Part shown: in pieces, positions 1 through 11,858 of the stretch | How positions within the stretch are numbered: the stretch's first letter is position 1 | Layout of the letters: the number at the start of each line of letters is the position of its first letter | Assembly: GCA_009363875.1 (NCBI GenBank) | Contig: CM018686.1 | Location: 6,324,001 to 6,388,000, forward strand | Direction of reading: 5' to 3' | Length of the DNA stretch: 64,000 nt | DNA from: Mikania micrantha | Taxonomy: Eukaryota > Streptophyta > Magnoliopsida > Asterales > Asteraceae | Translations under genes and position numbers: made by a program | The notes under the pieces: generated by a model | Databases searched by the model: none | What the model was told of the DNA's origin: nothing | The model's input: the letters and a program-made list of their open reading frames with translations, nothing else

Positions 1-1790
1 GCTCAGATCTATACACTACGACTGCTTCAGTTGCTGATCAGCTTAGCACGCTAAACAGTCTAGTTCTTTGGCTGATAGAGATGAACCTTGAGCAAGATCA
101 GACTATTGCTCAGCTCACACGGAGGGTTAGTGAGTAGGATGCTCTGCTGTTACAGGCTGCTGATCAGAGGGCTGATTTGAGAGCCGATCTGCTGATTTGG
201 AGGAGCGATTACTCAAGTCTATGGATGAGTACAATCAGCTGGCCTTGACGGATGTTGGCTTCAACGACAGGATTTCCGCTCTTGAGACTGAAAACTTGCG
301 TCTAGCTGAGCAAGTTGAAAGCCTCAAGGAGTCTACTCCTAGGATTGAGGGGTCTGAGCCCGCCTCCGATGATCCAGACAAGGAAGAAGAAGAAGAAAAA
401 GAAGAAGAGGAAGAAGAGTCTGATGAGCAGAAGGTGGATTATGATAGTACAGATGATGATGATGACTCTGGTGATGATGATGGTGGTGGGAGTGGCTCTG
501 CAAGCTCCTCCAGTGCAGGAGAGCCAACCCCACCCACCAAAGTTGAAACCAAGACCAGACACGACAAAGCTACCAAGCCGCCTCAGAGTCAAGCAGAAGA
601 GCCTAAGGCAACAGAAGAGTTGATGCTATGCCTGTGAGACGTATTCTGGATGAGAAGTTGATGATGATTTTGGACGCTCAGGGCATCATTCAACACTCTA
701 TCAGCTACGACAAAGAGGAAGGCGAGATCATCCACTGCCTCTCGAAAGAGCAGATTGCAGAATTATTCAGGCTGAATCTGGATGAACTTGTTTTGGATGA
801 GGATGATGTTCCCATTTCTGATCTTCCTACTCCAGAGGTTTTCGATGATGTTGATGAGGTAATCCTGAAGGATCTTACAGAGGAGGAAGGTACAAAGTAC
901 ACTTCAGCTGAGGAGGAGCTGCCTACTTTTGCGGATCTTTTCGGTCTACATATTCTGAGGAGGAACTGAGCAGAAAGATAGACAAAAAAGTCAGCGGCAA
1001 TGAGTCTTCAGCAAAAGACATTCAGAAGAGGAAAGAGGAATGGGCAGCCTATTGGGAGGTACTAAAGAAAGATAGTGTTCCATCAATGCCAACTCCGCAC
1101 ACCAAAGTATACAAGACCAAGGGATACAAGTCTGGCGGTCAGATTCTGAGTTGGGCATATTTTCATGATCTGCGGTGTTATGCAGTGAAGAGGGAGAAGG
1201 GGATCCAGTACTTCCGTTTTCCCCATGACTTCAAGACGTTGCCGGGATTCGTGGTTAACCAGCTAGCATGTCTGAAGATGCTATATTGTGAGGATTCGGG
1301 GATGTCGTCCTGGTTTGCGAGGCAAATCCAGTTCGAGTACAGAAAGAGATGGGTTAACTTCAAGCCACAGCAACCGGAAAGATATTATATACCGGAAAAT
1401 GATGCAAACTCCCGGAAGCACAAAGTGATCCTGAAGTGGCTGCCTCCGAATGTCATGAAGAAGATTCCATTACGGAAGATGCGTCAAGACTTCTCGGACA
1501 TCTTCCGATGGTGGTATTATGACGGGAGGACTGATGAGACTGTTGTTGTGCTATGCAAAGGTAACACATTGGATACCATTCGTATCTTTGATCCTATGTG
1601 GCTAACTCATCTATCATCAGATGATGTGAAGACTTTATACAGATGTTAGATATTCTTTCATGTTGTGGATATGGAGCAAGCTTTACAGTTTATGAGAGTC
1701 ATCCGTATATGCACGGTGTTTGGTATTCATGCCGGATCTAACTGGAAAGCTCTATCAGAAAATTATTTGAAGAAAGGTGCTGATAAATAG
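1..1790 (+). pseudogene. Broken post-pol (extra ORF) reading frames of an LTR retrotransposon
   Basis: Three reading frames follow one another in different phases: 197-637 (heptad-like N-terminus rich in Leu/Glu, then a run of Glu/Asp and Ser, coiled-coil plus acidic linker), 628-969 (acidic) and 1086-1649 (a folded-looking segment with many Trp/Tyr/Arg, e.g. RWWYYDGRTDE). After the TAG at 1647 the third frame stays open to the TAG at 1788, so this is at least one frameshifted and one nonsense-mutated gene. A purine-rich tract and an LTR-like TGTTGATG start follow within 25 bases, so the frame sits where the extra 3' ORF of some plant retroelements lies. No catalytic motif is recognisable. 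Its role is unknown; the assignment to a retroelement rests on position and on my memory of similar plant repeat proteins. Confidence 0.5.
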
Positions 1791-1973
1791 GAACTAGGTC
1801 CAAGTGGGAGTTTGTTGATGCATGTAATGTCCCTAGTTCTATATTTTGTATGTCTTTGATTATGTAAAGTTCATATTAGTAATGAAATCAACTTTTCTGT
1901 ATTGTTCGTATATGTTTAATTGAGTTTAATATGTTTAACTATGTTTGACTTCGGCTTTGACTATGATACAGAC

Positions 1974-2143
1974 CCATTCGTGCGAATGGTTCCTAAGAAT
2001 GATTCCTATCGCATGAATGAACGCCAAGCGAATGGCTGAGGCGAACGAATGAGTCACTAGCATGACTCATTCGGTTGACCAGCCCATTCGGCTGAGCCTT
2101 TCGCCCAAATGAGTGCTTCGCACCACTCAATCGGCCGAATGAG
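1974..2143. repeat. CATTCG/CGAATG word block with nested palindromes
   Basis: Words CATTCG and CGAATG recur in both orientations. Three inverted pairs stand out: CCATTCG/CGAATGG at 1974-1989 with a 2-base centre, a perfect 11-base pair CGAATGAGTCA/TGACTCATTCG at 2046-2073 with a 6-base centre, and CTCAATCGG/CCGAATGAG at 2126-2143 with one mismatch and no spacer. The block ends 7 bases before a TATA-like box. Confidence 0.85.
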
Positions 2144-2150
2144 CACAGTC

Positions 2151-2159
2151 TATATATAG
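2151..2159 (+). promoter_or_regulatory. TATA-like box in candidate LTR
   Basis: TATATATAG lies immediately downstream of the palindromic word block and upstream of a C/T-rich leader-like stretch, the arrangement expected for an LTR core promoter. Inferred from sequence only. Confidence 0.4.
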
Positions 2160-2444
2160 GACTGCAAACAGAATGTTTCAAAAACTCTGATATCATTCCT
2201 CTGATCCCTAAGCGCCCCAAGTCATTCCCCTAGGGTTTTGAGTCACCTCTTCCTGTCCAAGTTCGATTCTCACCTCGTGGTGCTTCGATTTCGATCAAAA
2301 CGTTGATTCTACATCATCGGATTGCCACGGGGCTTGGTGATTTCGATTGGAAAACCCTTGAATAGGATTCCACACTATTCAAGGGCCTGTCGAGCAGATT
2401 CCTCAAGGAACTGGGTTGTTTCTGAGGGTTTCTCAGGTCCTACA

Positions 2445-3149
2445 ATTATATGTGAAGCGTTTGGTATGAATTAATGTGTGAAAGTGAATGTATTTTGTGA
2501 CTATGATTGTGCACGAGTTGACTCATTACGCGGAGTCTTGCTATAGGGAAGAAGTAACCTGTAGTTTGACTAAAGAGGAAGTCCTCTGTATGGGGCAACT
2601 ATTACGCAGAGTCTTGCTATAGGGAAAAAGTAACCTATAGTTTGACTAAACAAGGAAGTCCTTTATATGGGTCAACTGTGAGGAACTACTCTGACTGAAC
2701 CATGACTTAGTGTTTGGTTTGTTCGGGGCAATTATGTGATTATGTGTGTTAATTTTCTGTATTCATGTTAAGTATGTTACATGAGGATATGATCATGAAA
2801 AGGTTAAGATTTTAAAAGATTTATTTATTTTTAAAACTAGAACTCACTCAACAATGTTGACTTTTGCATGTATATCAGATTGATTGCAGGTTAGGTTGAT
2901 GGAAAAGACTCTTGGCTGACTAGTGAAGCTACCTACACCCTGAAGAGTGACATTCCTATCTAGAAACTTTGTGCTTTATTTTTAGATTTATCGAACCTTT
3001 GATTATGGATTATGTATTAAACATTTAGATTTTCTACAGCATTGCTTAAGACATTGTTTCCGCTGCTATGTAAAGTACTTTTTAGTTTAAGAATTATGTT
3101 TATGCTATGAATGACCAACAGTAGGACCTCCCGGGTTTGGGGTCTTACA
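2445..3149 (+). mobile_element. 3' part of a Ty3-type LTR, 5' truncated
   Basis: The segment ends in a GTCTTACA terminus right before gag-like sequence, as the end of a Ty3/gypsy 5' LTR would. No primer-binding site follows, so the junction is damaged. It holds the 76-bp tandem repeat described separately. Confidence 0.4.
2525..2677 (+). repeat. 76/77-bp tandem duplication
   Basis: Two adjacent copies (2525-2600 and 2601-2677), each starting ATTACGC and ending GTCAACT or GGCAACT, differ at about ten positions by eye. Confidence 0.9.
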
Positions 3150-4041
3150 CACTCACTTGGTGGAATAGTGAAAAGTGAACCAGGGTTCGGATGCTGCACT
3201 TGCTTTGACCTTGTCAGAGGTCAAACAACTCATGACTGATGAATTTTGTCCTCGCAATGAAATGAGGAAGCTTGAAGCTGAATTCTGGTAGCTCAAGAAA
3301 GAGAGTGGGGAGAACCTTATTTTTACCACTCGTTTTCATTAACTCAGCCTACTTGTCCCTCACCTGGTCACCCCTCTATCTCAGGACATTGAGAAATATA
3401 TTGGTGGTCTTCCTATGCAGATTCAAGATACTGCTTTTGGTAACAAACCTACCACCCTTGAAGATGCAATCAAACTTGATGCAACCTTAACTGATAATCA
3501 TGTTAAGGCTGGTACTTTGACAAGGAAGGGTGCCAAGAAAGTTGAATCCAAGCCAAGCTCAAATGACTTACAAAGATAGTTAAAGCTAGAACCTCAAACA
3601 CCTCAAAGTTCAACAACCGCAAGCGAAAGAGTCAAAAATTTGCTGTGTTGACCTCTACTGTGCCCCAGCACCAACAAGCACCAAAACCAAACACCAAACC
3701 ATATGTGGGGGCAAGCCCATTCGGAAACACTTGTAGGTATCATCATCCCACAACTCGACCTTGTAGGACTTGCACAAACTGTGGGATGTATGGACATTTT
3801 GCCAATTATTGTCAAAAATGGACCACTTTTGCAGCAGGGTCAACAAGTCCAATAGTTAAACCAACAACAGGATGCACCTATCAATCCTGCTTTAGCCAAT
3901 GGAAGGGCTTGCTACGAATGGGGCGACCCTAATCACCTTCGAAACCAGTGCCCCCGACTTGCGGGCAATAACCAAAGAGTTGCTCGAGCTAGAACTCTTC
4001 AACTAATTGCCCAAGATGCTCAACCTAACCAGGACGTTTGA
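3150..4041 (+). pseudogene. Ty3/gypsy gag remnant
   Basis: Translation in pieces gives the retrotransposon gag pattern EFCPRNEMRKLEAEFW followed by IEKYIGGLP, which parallels the gag of the Tekay-type element at 14.6 kb (EFCPKNELQKLE and IDRYVGGLP). A first zinc knuckle CTNCGMYGHFANYC is intact near 3771-3812. The second, at 3910-3951, reads CYEWGDPNHLRNQC: the second Cys is Trp, and this knuckle lies in a different frame from the first. In-frame stops also interrupt the N-terminal part. Gag would form the virus-like particle; this copy cannot. No matching pol follows: 4042-8625 holds repeats and an inserted LTR. Confidence 0.75.
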
Positions 4042-4430
4042 ATGATACGTTCTTGCTAAATGATTGTTATGATTTTGTGTTACTTGATTTTAGTGCTAAT
4101 GAAATTTTATAGCTTATGGATTTGAGGTTTTACTTGGTTGAATACAAACTAAATTTGACAGTTCGTTTGACGTAGTAATGATCTACAGTAACTCTATGAC
4201 ATCAACTATATTGTATTTGGTTGTATAGTGAACTTTGGGAATCACATGTCATTAATGGATCTTGTATCCACTCAATTTTATGCCCTAATCAACAAGTAGG
4301 GTAAACATGCAAGGCAAATTTCCGTTACGGGAGCACACAGAACGTGAATTTGCAGTACATGTAGATCCTACAAATGCGAGACAAAGGACACAATTGATGA
4401 ATGATTTACTTAAAGTCCAATTTTGGTTGA
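4042..4430. other. Unassigned stretch
   Basis: AT-rich sequence between the gag remnant and the 233-bp repeats. I see no coding signal or terminal repeat. Confidence 0.5.
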
Positions 4431-4905
4431 AAACTATGAACTATACCTATATGGACAACTACATGTAAACATCAAAAGTGAAACATTCTTACTTTTATTG
4501 GTAGGTGATCCGTATGCTTTCAAAGTATTGGTGATGTGGTGGGCTGGCTACGGTATACCCTATATATAAGCACTGACAATACATTAGGAGTAGAATCAAA
4601 AGCTTGACCAATGTTAGGATTCATAGATTCGAGTGTTAACATCAAGGAAGATAATCTTAGTCAAAACTATGCGAACTATACCTATATGGTGAACTACGTG
4701 TAAACTTAAAAGAAAATGAAATATCTTATGTTCTGTGGTATTGGTAGGCGATTGGTATGCTTTCAAGGTATTGGTGGTGTGGTGGGTTGGCTGCGGTATA
4801 CCCTATATATAAGCACTAACAGTACTTTAGGAGTAGAACCGAAAGCTTGATCAAGGTTAGGATTGTAAATTTTAGTGTTACCATTAACAGATTAAATCTT
4901 AGTTA
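4431..4905 (+). repeat. 233-bp tandem repeat, two copies, each with a TATA-like module
   Basis: Copy 1 spans about 4431-4663 and copy 2 about 4664-4905. Each contains a module GTGGTGGG(C/T)TGGCT followed by CCCTATATATAAGCA (TATA-like cores at 4561-4570 and 4804-4813). A related module occurs in LTRs at 13.9 kb and 28.7 kb, so the repeat probably derives from an LTR promoter region. Confidence 0.8.
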
Positions 4906-4985
4906 GAGATATAAGTTTAACCAATTAATTCTTGCATACTATGACTTGGTGTATATTTCTATATACTAATTCTATCAAAGATCTT

Positions 4986-7557
4986 TGTCACACCCCTAAA
5001 TTTCAACTAACGGAATCATACCGTTTGGGACGTGACAAACCAGGATCTCAGATCATTAGACACAGCGAAGACCTCTATATGCTTTTCAAACATAACTTTG
5101 GTCTCAATTGAAAATTTCAGAGTTTTAAAACATTGCGGAAGTGTTTGTAAAAAGTAAAACATCTCAATGTTTGCAAAATGTAAATTACAATGAAAATGTC
5201 TCAAATATCCAAATCCAAAACAACTGAAATGCAAAGTATGCATGAGACTCGATCTCCTAGTCCATGCCTGCTTGTTCTTGTACCTTAACGTCCTGAGAAA
5301 ACATGTAAATCAAGTCAACAAAAAGGTTGGTGCATACACAGGTTTGTTTGAAATGAAATGTTTGCAGATAACATAATCACACATGCATAGTCATGATAGC
5401 TAGTGATTTGTACTATTTACATAAGCGGTCGACACCGAAGCTGACTGTTATAAAGTATTTTGCCTTTTCCACTATTGTCTAGCACAAACAATAGTAATGT
5501 GAATTGGCTAGTCAAACACTTGTGTAGACCTACAATCTACCAAGTGAGGTTTGTCAAACCTAATAGATCTATTTCCAACTACCACGCTTTGCACTACGGC
5601 AAACTAAACGGTTCGATATGTAAAGACTTGTAATGCTATGTTCGTACTTAATGTAAACAGCTAACTCATGCAGGTGATATGTATCTAAAATGTTTGTTGC
5701 ACATGTTTTCTCCCCCAAAACAGTTAAAATAAGAAAAGGGCCCTGTACGCACCTTAGTATGCAAGTAGAATGATCAAACACACGTGAAATCGCGCAAACA
5801 GTCTTCTATGAAGAATCTGTGTTTTGATAGCAGCGTTGTGTTATTCAGAATGTCATTCAATGTTTGAAATCACATACTTGTCAACACACGTATGTTAAAT
5901 TTGTTAGAAACGTGTATAAGTATGTACGTATATCTTTGAAATCGTTTAGTTTAACCATATAAATATATTTATACGATTTTATTGAAATACGCGTAATTAT
6001 ACGCGGTTATATTTTCGGGTGAAAATATAAATTTTATTATTTTATTTTGTTCGGGGTTCCATTACTGTTCCAACACAACTCGAACGGATCGAATCAGAGT
6101 TGAAACGGATAAGTTACCATATAGAAATCAAAATGGTTTTAAATGTCAAAAACCGGCCAGGTCCGGGTTCGAACCCGCGACCTCCCAGTCCACACACTCA
6201 AGCCAAACCAGTTGATCTTCTTGTTATTTTGCAATGGGTTCCCAGTTGAATATCTTTTAACCACAAAGTGGTCGGCTCCCTTATGTTCTTTCTTCGGTCA
6301 AACCTAAGAACCCAAATCGACTTCGATTCGAACCCAATTGATCTTAGAACCATGGGGCATTGGTTCAACAGATTTATGTGACTCTATCCTTGGTTTTGAA
6401 TTGATGATTAGTCGACTTAAATTAACAAAATGGCATGTACAAGGTTCGAACTTTCGTTCTAAACCCCCGATCCAATTCGGTTAAATTCGCTAATGTTAAG
6501 TAACTAATTCATATGTTTCTCCTTTAGAAATGTTTTTCGATCCCCTCTGTGATGATTAATTTGGATTTCGAGTTCATTTGGATCGAAATCCCCAAACCGA
6601 TTTCAATTCATCTTCACGTAACCGGTTCGTATGAAATTTGATGTTTTTTAGCAAAATTGACAAAGGTTTTTCATTGTATTGAAGATTCTGAAACTATTCA
6701 TATAGATTAATTTGATTTTGAACATCTTTTGCATCGAGACCCCCAATTCTTCTTATCCGATGAACCCTAACTATCGAAATCCTTCAATTCGTGTTTGTTA
6801 TATCAAATTAAATTAGGTCTTTTGTTAACCAGAACATTACGAAGCTATGTGTATGGTTTTATTTGATTATGATCATCGTTTTGACTGAAAACCCCAATTC
6901 ATCTAGGCCGAAGAACCCTAGATGTCGAATTCCTACAATTCGGCCCTAGAACTTGAAATTAGCATAGGACTTTGCTTTGTCATATTAAAACGAAAGTTTA
7001 GGTTCTAATAATTACCTGAAGTGACTTCAAATTGATGTGGTTCGAGTATTGACTTGAGTTTCGGTCACTCCTTAATCGTTCACGACTATTCACCGCCTCT
7101 TGGATCAAATTGATGTGTGTAGAAGCTGTTAAAAGTGTCGATTAGAGTTTGTGAAATGTTAATTTGACTGATTTCGACCAATTTATTCGAATTTGATCAT
7201 TGATGGTTACGGTTTTGATTTAATGGTGAGTAATATCGTTTAATTCGAACGTTAATGGCTCAATAATGTTTGTTAACAGTTAACCATCATCAATAAGACG
7301 ATTATTGCCAATTCAATTCGGTTAATTACCAAGTTTTAATGTGAATTCGAATTTAAATTCAATTTCCAAACGAATTTTGACTATCAAAAGTCAAAATTGT
7401 GTATTTCTTTTAATTACATGATAAATCCTTATAATTTAAGTGTTTGTACACTTGTTTTGATTAATTCCAACCTTTGTAGTTTGTTTTTGTTTGACTTCTT
7501 ATCATTTCTGTTAGTTTTTGACTAACGGGGTTAATCTGGAATTGCCGGATTGTCACA
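4986..7557 (-). mobile_element. Solo LTR, 2572 bp, with perfect 5-bp target-site duplication
   Basis: Plus-strand ends are TGTCACACCCC and ATTGTCACA; the sequence is flanked on both sides by ATCTT (4981-4985 and 7558-7562). On the minus strand it reads TGTGACAATCC to GGGGTGTGACA, the usual Ty3-type LTR ends. It holds no gag or pol, so it is the product of LTR-LTR recombination. It interrupts the degenerate element that ends near 8670. The perfect duplication makes the boundaries secure. Confidence 0.9.
6550..6960. repeat. Three diverged copies of a ~150-bp unit inside the solo LTR
   Basis: Related segments start near 6554, 6704 and 6859. Each runs from ATTAATTTG or a variant, through a GATCGAAATCCCC-like core, to CAATTC-rich sequence. 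Divergence is high. Confidence 0.55.
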
Positions 7558-7562
7558 ATCTT

Positions 7563-8625
7563 AGTAGTTCTTATATCGAGAAAATTAAACTATCGTTAAC
7601 CAAAAACAATTGAAATGAAAAATCAAAAGACGAATACATTATCTATCTACCTTTAGTTGGAAATTCTCAAATTACAAACCGCACATCGAACATCAACATA
7701 TAAGATTAAAATTTCAAATGATTTGATTTTATATAAACAATACTACAATTTACATACATCAAACGATAAACAAATAACATCATAATACGTTATCTACGAC
7801 CGTAGTATTTGACACACTTTCTATTGTTCACAAACAATGAAACTTACTACTAAGAACCAAAACCAGTTACACAAGACACGATCTTGACCTGATGCTGATA
7901 TCCTTGCCTTAAAGACTTAGGGAGAAATTGTCTCAATGGAATGAATTGGGTAATCCTTCCCAATCCCGAAAACCTTCAACACATCCTTAACCAAAAGAAA
8001 TTCAACATGAGCCAACGATGTAAGTCAAACAGCTTAACGATTTCGATTGCGATAATTGAAGGTTGTAGAGGATGCACTCAACCGTAAGAACTGTGGCTAA
8101 CTTCATCACAATTGAACGTAAATCAATCTACATAACAACATATTCGTAGTTCAAAAAAATTCTTTGACCCAAGTCAATTTGTATGATGAAAAAGTCTTCT
8201 AGTGATTGAACTCTGAATAGAAACCAAGTTTGATGGCTTGCTTTATCTTCTGAAATCGTAATAATCTTTTAACACACGTCATGAATGAATCACTCAAATC
8301 TCATTATTCTATTCATCCTTGTGCACACAAAATGTATAAGATCGCGAGTCCTTTACTGATGTGCTTTTAGCATCATATCCGATCATGATGCTCGTTTCAC
8401 GACTCATTATTTTTAGAACCTCTTCACGAGTCGTTTAATTCGATCTCAGTACGACTTACTATATTCAAACGCAGGGTCAAACAAAACGAAGAAATCCAAA
8501 CCCTTGAAATTTCATTTGAACTAAGCAACGTTCACCGACCTTTCACATGTTGAAATTGAAATCCACTGGGTACGACAAGATCAAACAAAAAACAAATTGT
8601 CCACATCTATTTCACTTTAGTTCTC
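7563..8625. other. Unassigned degenerate stretch
   Basis: By position this should be pol of the element that ends at 8.66 kb, but I cannot recover any reverse transcriptase or integrase motif. No long frame is present. Confidence 0.4.
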
Positions 8626-8670
8626 CTTAATTTCGGGAAGAAATTCCTAAAAGTAGGGAAGACGGTAACA
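8626..8670 (+). mobile_element. Relic of a Ty3 3' end: polypurine tract and LTR start
   Basis: TTAATTTCGGGAAGAAATTC, then AAGTAGGGAAGAC and GGTAACA, matches the end of the Tekay-type element at 19.25-19.30 kb (pol stop, polypurine tract, TGTAACA). The LTR start has decayed from TGTAACA to GGTAACA. Confidence 0.65.
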
Positions 8671-10190
8671 TTTGCGTAATTTGTAATCAAAGATTTGGTT
8701 TAATAAACAACTTATGACGTCATTTGAAATTTTAAAAAACACATATATAGGAACAAATAAAAAATAGTAATTTAATATACATACACACACATATGTATGT
8801 ATCTATGTATAAACATATAGTTATAATTATGCAATGTATAGAAAAAAAACGTATTATTAATGTTTAAAGATTTATAAATCTTAAAATATTTAGAATTTAA
8901 TTATAAATAAATAACTTAAACAAATAAAAATCTATAGAAAAATATCTTATTTGATAAATAAAATGTTTACAAATTTTTATTAACTTTAACCATAATTGAA
9001 TTTCATAAACATTAGGTAAATAATACAAAAACTATGTTTTAATTTTATAATAACATTAAAATAATGTTTTATAAAAAAATATAACTAGTTGATACTAGTT
9101 GTGGAGTTTAAATCAAATTATGTCCAATTTATAATAACTAAAACAATATTTTAAAGAAGTTGAGGGGTGACTGTTGCCAATTCCCAGACTAATATTACAA
9201 AGAAAATTAGGAGGGGCATTTCTGCCAAACCTCTAAAGTTTCCCTCCACTCCTACCCGGTTTAAGATATGGATCAGCCCAGCATCCATCAACGACCCGTT
9301 TTGCATACCAGATTGAATACAACACATTCCCACACGTTTCGGTCAATCAAGATCACATTTAGGAAGGTAAGAATCGCGTGAATCATTAACAACCGATAAT
9401 TTATCCAGTTAACAGCTCATGACACGTGAAATCGTTTCCTAATTTAGCACATCGATTGGTTCTTTTGAAATCAAAGAAAACGAGTATAAAAACCCAATCA
9501 AATCGACCAAAACTTTGCTGAGAACCTGTAGAAACTTTCTGTGTAAACCAAGATCATCCAATAACTTGAAAAAGCCGAGTTCGGACCAGAAAGCTTCGGT
9601 CAAGCGTCTCTTTTCTTCATACTCGAAATCCATTTAAACAAACGTTAAGGTTAGTAATTTTTTACTCAATCTCTTCGTTTTTGATCCACGAACGAAAGCC
9701 CTATAGTTAAAAACATGATCGGGTTCCATAGCTTTCGAATTTGGATCGAAGAAATCTAGGGCTCGGTTCCTATGAAACTGATTTGGGGAACGGAATCAGT
9801 GTGAGATTAAAACAAGTTACTCCGATTTCATTATCGCGGCTAAGGCCTTCTCCTACTGGTAATAGCTTAAGGTTCGGAGATAATGGTAGTGAGGTCGAGC
9901 CCCTTTTTGGAGCCAAAACCTTTTTATTTTTATTACTTTTAAACTATTAATTATTTCTAAATTCTGTTTTCACAGAAAATTATTTTTATAAAAATAGGAT
10001 CTTTTTTAATAAAAAATAAATATAATTTTTTAATATAATAAAATAATAAAAATATGTATAAGATATATATTAGTAAATAACTATATTTAAGTAGATTAAA
10101 TACTTAAAATTTATTATATGATTTTCTATAGTATTTATTACATTCTATAAAATAAAGATTTTCAATACATACATACATATATATATAGGG
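8671..10190. other. AT-rich degenerate repeat sequence
   Basis: Presumably old LTR sequence following the relic end at 8.66 kb. There are short A/T runs and ATGTATGT repeats near 8790-8810. No gene is supported: the short frames at 9151-9333, 9439-9633 and 9741-9950 lack recognisable motifs. Confidence 0.4.
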
Positions 10191-10204
10191 GATTAATAAA
10201 ATGA

Positions 10205-10481
10205 AAACCTTATTTTAGTGTGAAAACCTTGAAAACACATGTAAAACAAACGTATTTTTTTAGAATTTTTTTTACAAGTTTGTAACATTATTGGACACAT
10301 TTTTATAAAAAAAATCAAAAAAGCGCCGAAAAATATTTTATAAAATTTTTTTATGTTGTAAAACATACGTAACGCTACGTCAAATTTGACGGAATTTTTT
10401 ACGTATGTTTTACATGGTTTTGTTTTTACGTTTTGTTACGTATGTTTTACATGCGGTTTGCTGAGTTTTCACAATAAAAAG
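10205..10481. mobile_element. MITE-like relic with imperfect terminal inverted repeats
   Basis: TTATTTTAGTGTGAAAACC near 10212-10230 is the near reverse complement of GTTTTCACAATAAAAAG at 10465-10481. The interior contains two copies of ACGTATGTTTTACATG. The right end abuts the Tekay-type LTR at 10482, which may have inserted at or in its terminus. Confidence 0.45.
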
Positions 10482-11550
10482 TGTAACATCAGTGCCGGAA
10501 CCGTCACCGGAACAGTGATCTCTACAGTACATGAACAGTAAATCAGGTACATATTTCAATTATCAATTGTATATCATCTTCATTACATGTTATCATAGCA
10601 CAGTTCAGATTCAAATTCAGAAAACAAAGTTCAGAAATAGGGTTCTTGAGTCAGATAATTATCTGACGACACAGAACCATCATATTATTATGTGTTAGAA
10701 TTTTACTATGTATACACGTATGTGAGGCTTTACAGAACAAAATAACACGGATGTCGTTACGTGAATACTAAACCGACAGATTATTCGTATAGGTGACGAT
10801 CTGTACGAATAAATCTGGAAGTTTAACGTTCTGAATGATATCCGATAAATAGAAAATCATATTGAAAAGTGTAGTTATCGTCGTATTTGATCGGGTGACG
10901 ATTCGAACAAATACGCGCGATGACCGCGCAATTCGATTTAAACGTTAATTAATTATTTTTGAAAATTTAAAATAAATAAAAGATATTAGTTAATTTATTA
11001 GGAATCACAACCTAAAATAATTTTATTAACTTTATATTAAAACCGAGTAGTTTTGTCACGAAAACGGCGAGAAACCGACATTTTTACGCGAAACCACGCG
11101 AAACCGAACGAACCCGAACGAACCCGGGTAAATTGAAAACATTAAATGGGCATTAATACCCATTTAACACTTCCAACTACCATCTTCAACCTCTCACCAC
11201 CGTCACTTTCTCTCTCTAAAATCTCTCTACCTTCTCTCTAAGAGTTCTTCCCCATTTCTTCACGAAATCAAGGGTTTTTGGTGTCAAAACGACCCTTGTA
11301 ACTTGTAGAACTCGAAAGTACAGCAGATCTAAGCTTCCATCCATCAGATTCGAGGTAGAATCCACATTTCTTTTCGGTTTTTAGGGTTTTCTAAACCCTA
11401 AGTTCGAATACCTAGGAACCGGTTTTAAAACCACAGAAAATCCTTAGGAAACACCATCATATACCCTTAGAATGAGTTAGGAACCTGTTTTGTATCATGG
11501 AGTAGTCACTGGATTGAATAACCACGGCTGTATGTGGGTTGCTCGGCCGG

Positions 11551-11858
11551 CCGAATGGCATCAGCCTAGATCGCCGAATGACCAGCTCCCTTCGCCGGTC
11601 TAACCATTCGCTGAATGGCCAGGGGCTCCCTTCGGCAGTGGTCTCATTCGACTGATATTCCCTTTCGGCCCATCAGCTCATTCGATCGGCCATGTTCTTT
11701 CGGCCAAACTTCATTCGCCGCATGCACCCATTCGACTAGAGCCCTATTCGGCCCTAGACATTCGCCCCCACACCCCTTTCGGCCAAGTCCCAATCGGTTG
11801 AGTCTCATTCGACTGCCCTTGTTCGGTCAAGGACCACATTCGGGACTCAGCTCATTCG
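11551..11858. repeat. CATTCG word block inside the 5' LTR
   Basis: By eye the six-base word CATTCG starts at 11605, 11645, 11679, 11712, 11729, 11759, 11806, 11837 and 11853, and CGAATG occurs twice near 11552 and 11576. TTCGGCC variants fill the gaps. One clear palindrome is CCATTC-GCT-GAATGG at 11604-11618. Spacing is irregular (17-47 bases), so this is not a tandem repeat. Confidence 0.85.

Larger units (their letters stand above)
1813..2444 (+). mobile_element. Candidate LTR following the broken extra ORF
   Basis: The stretch begins TGTTGATG just after a purine-rich tract (about 1800-1811, polypurine-tract-like) and can be read to a CA end at 2444. It contains a block of CATTCG words (1974-2143) and a TATA-like box at 2151-2159. 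The 5' partner LTR lies outside the window, so the 3' boundary is a guess and no target-site duplication can be tested. Confidence 0.4.

Noticed and set aside
302..592. Minus-strand frames opposite the acidic linker
   Set aside because: Poly-Phe/Ile or poly-His products complementary to GAA/GAT runs; shadows of the plus-strand frame.
6160..6182. GGTTCGAACCC resembling a tRNA T-loop / pol III B box
   Set aside because: No A box, anticodon arm or acceptor stem at a suitable distance on either strand; the motif is a short palindrome inside the solo LTR.
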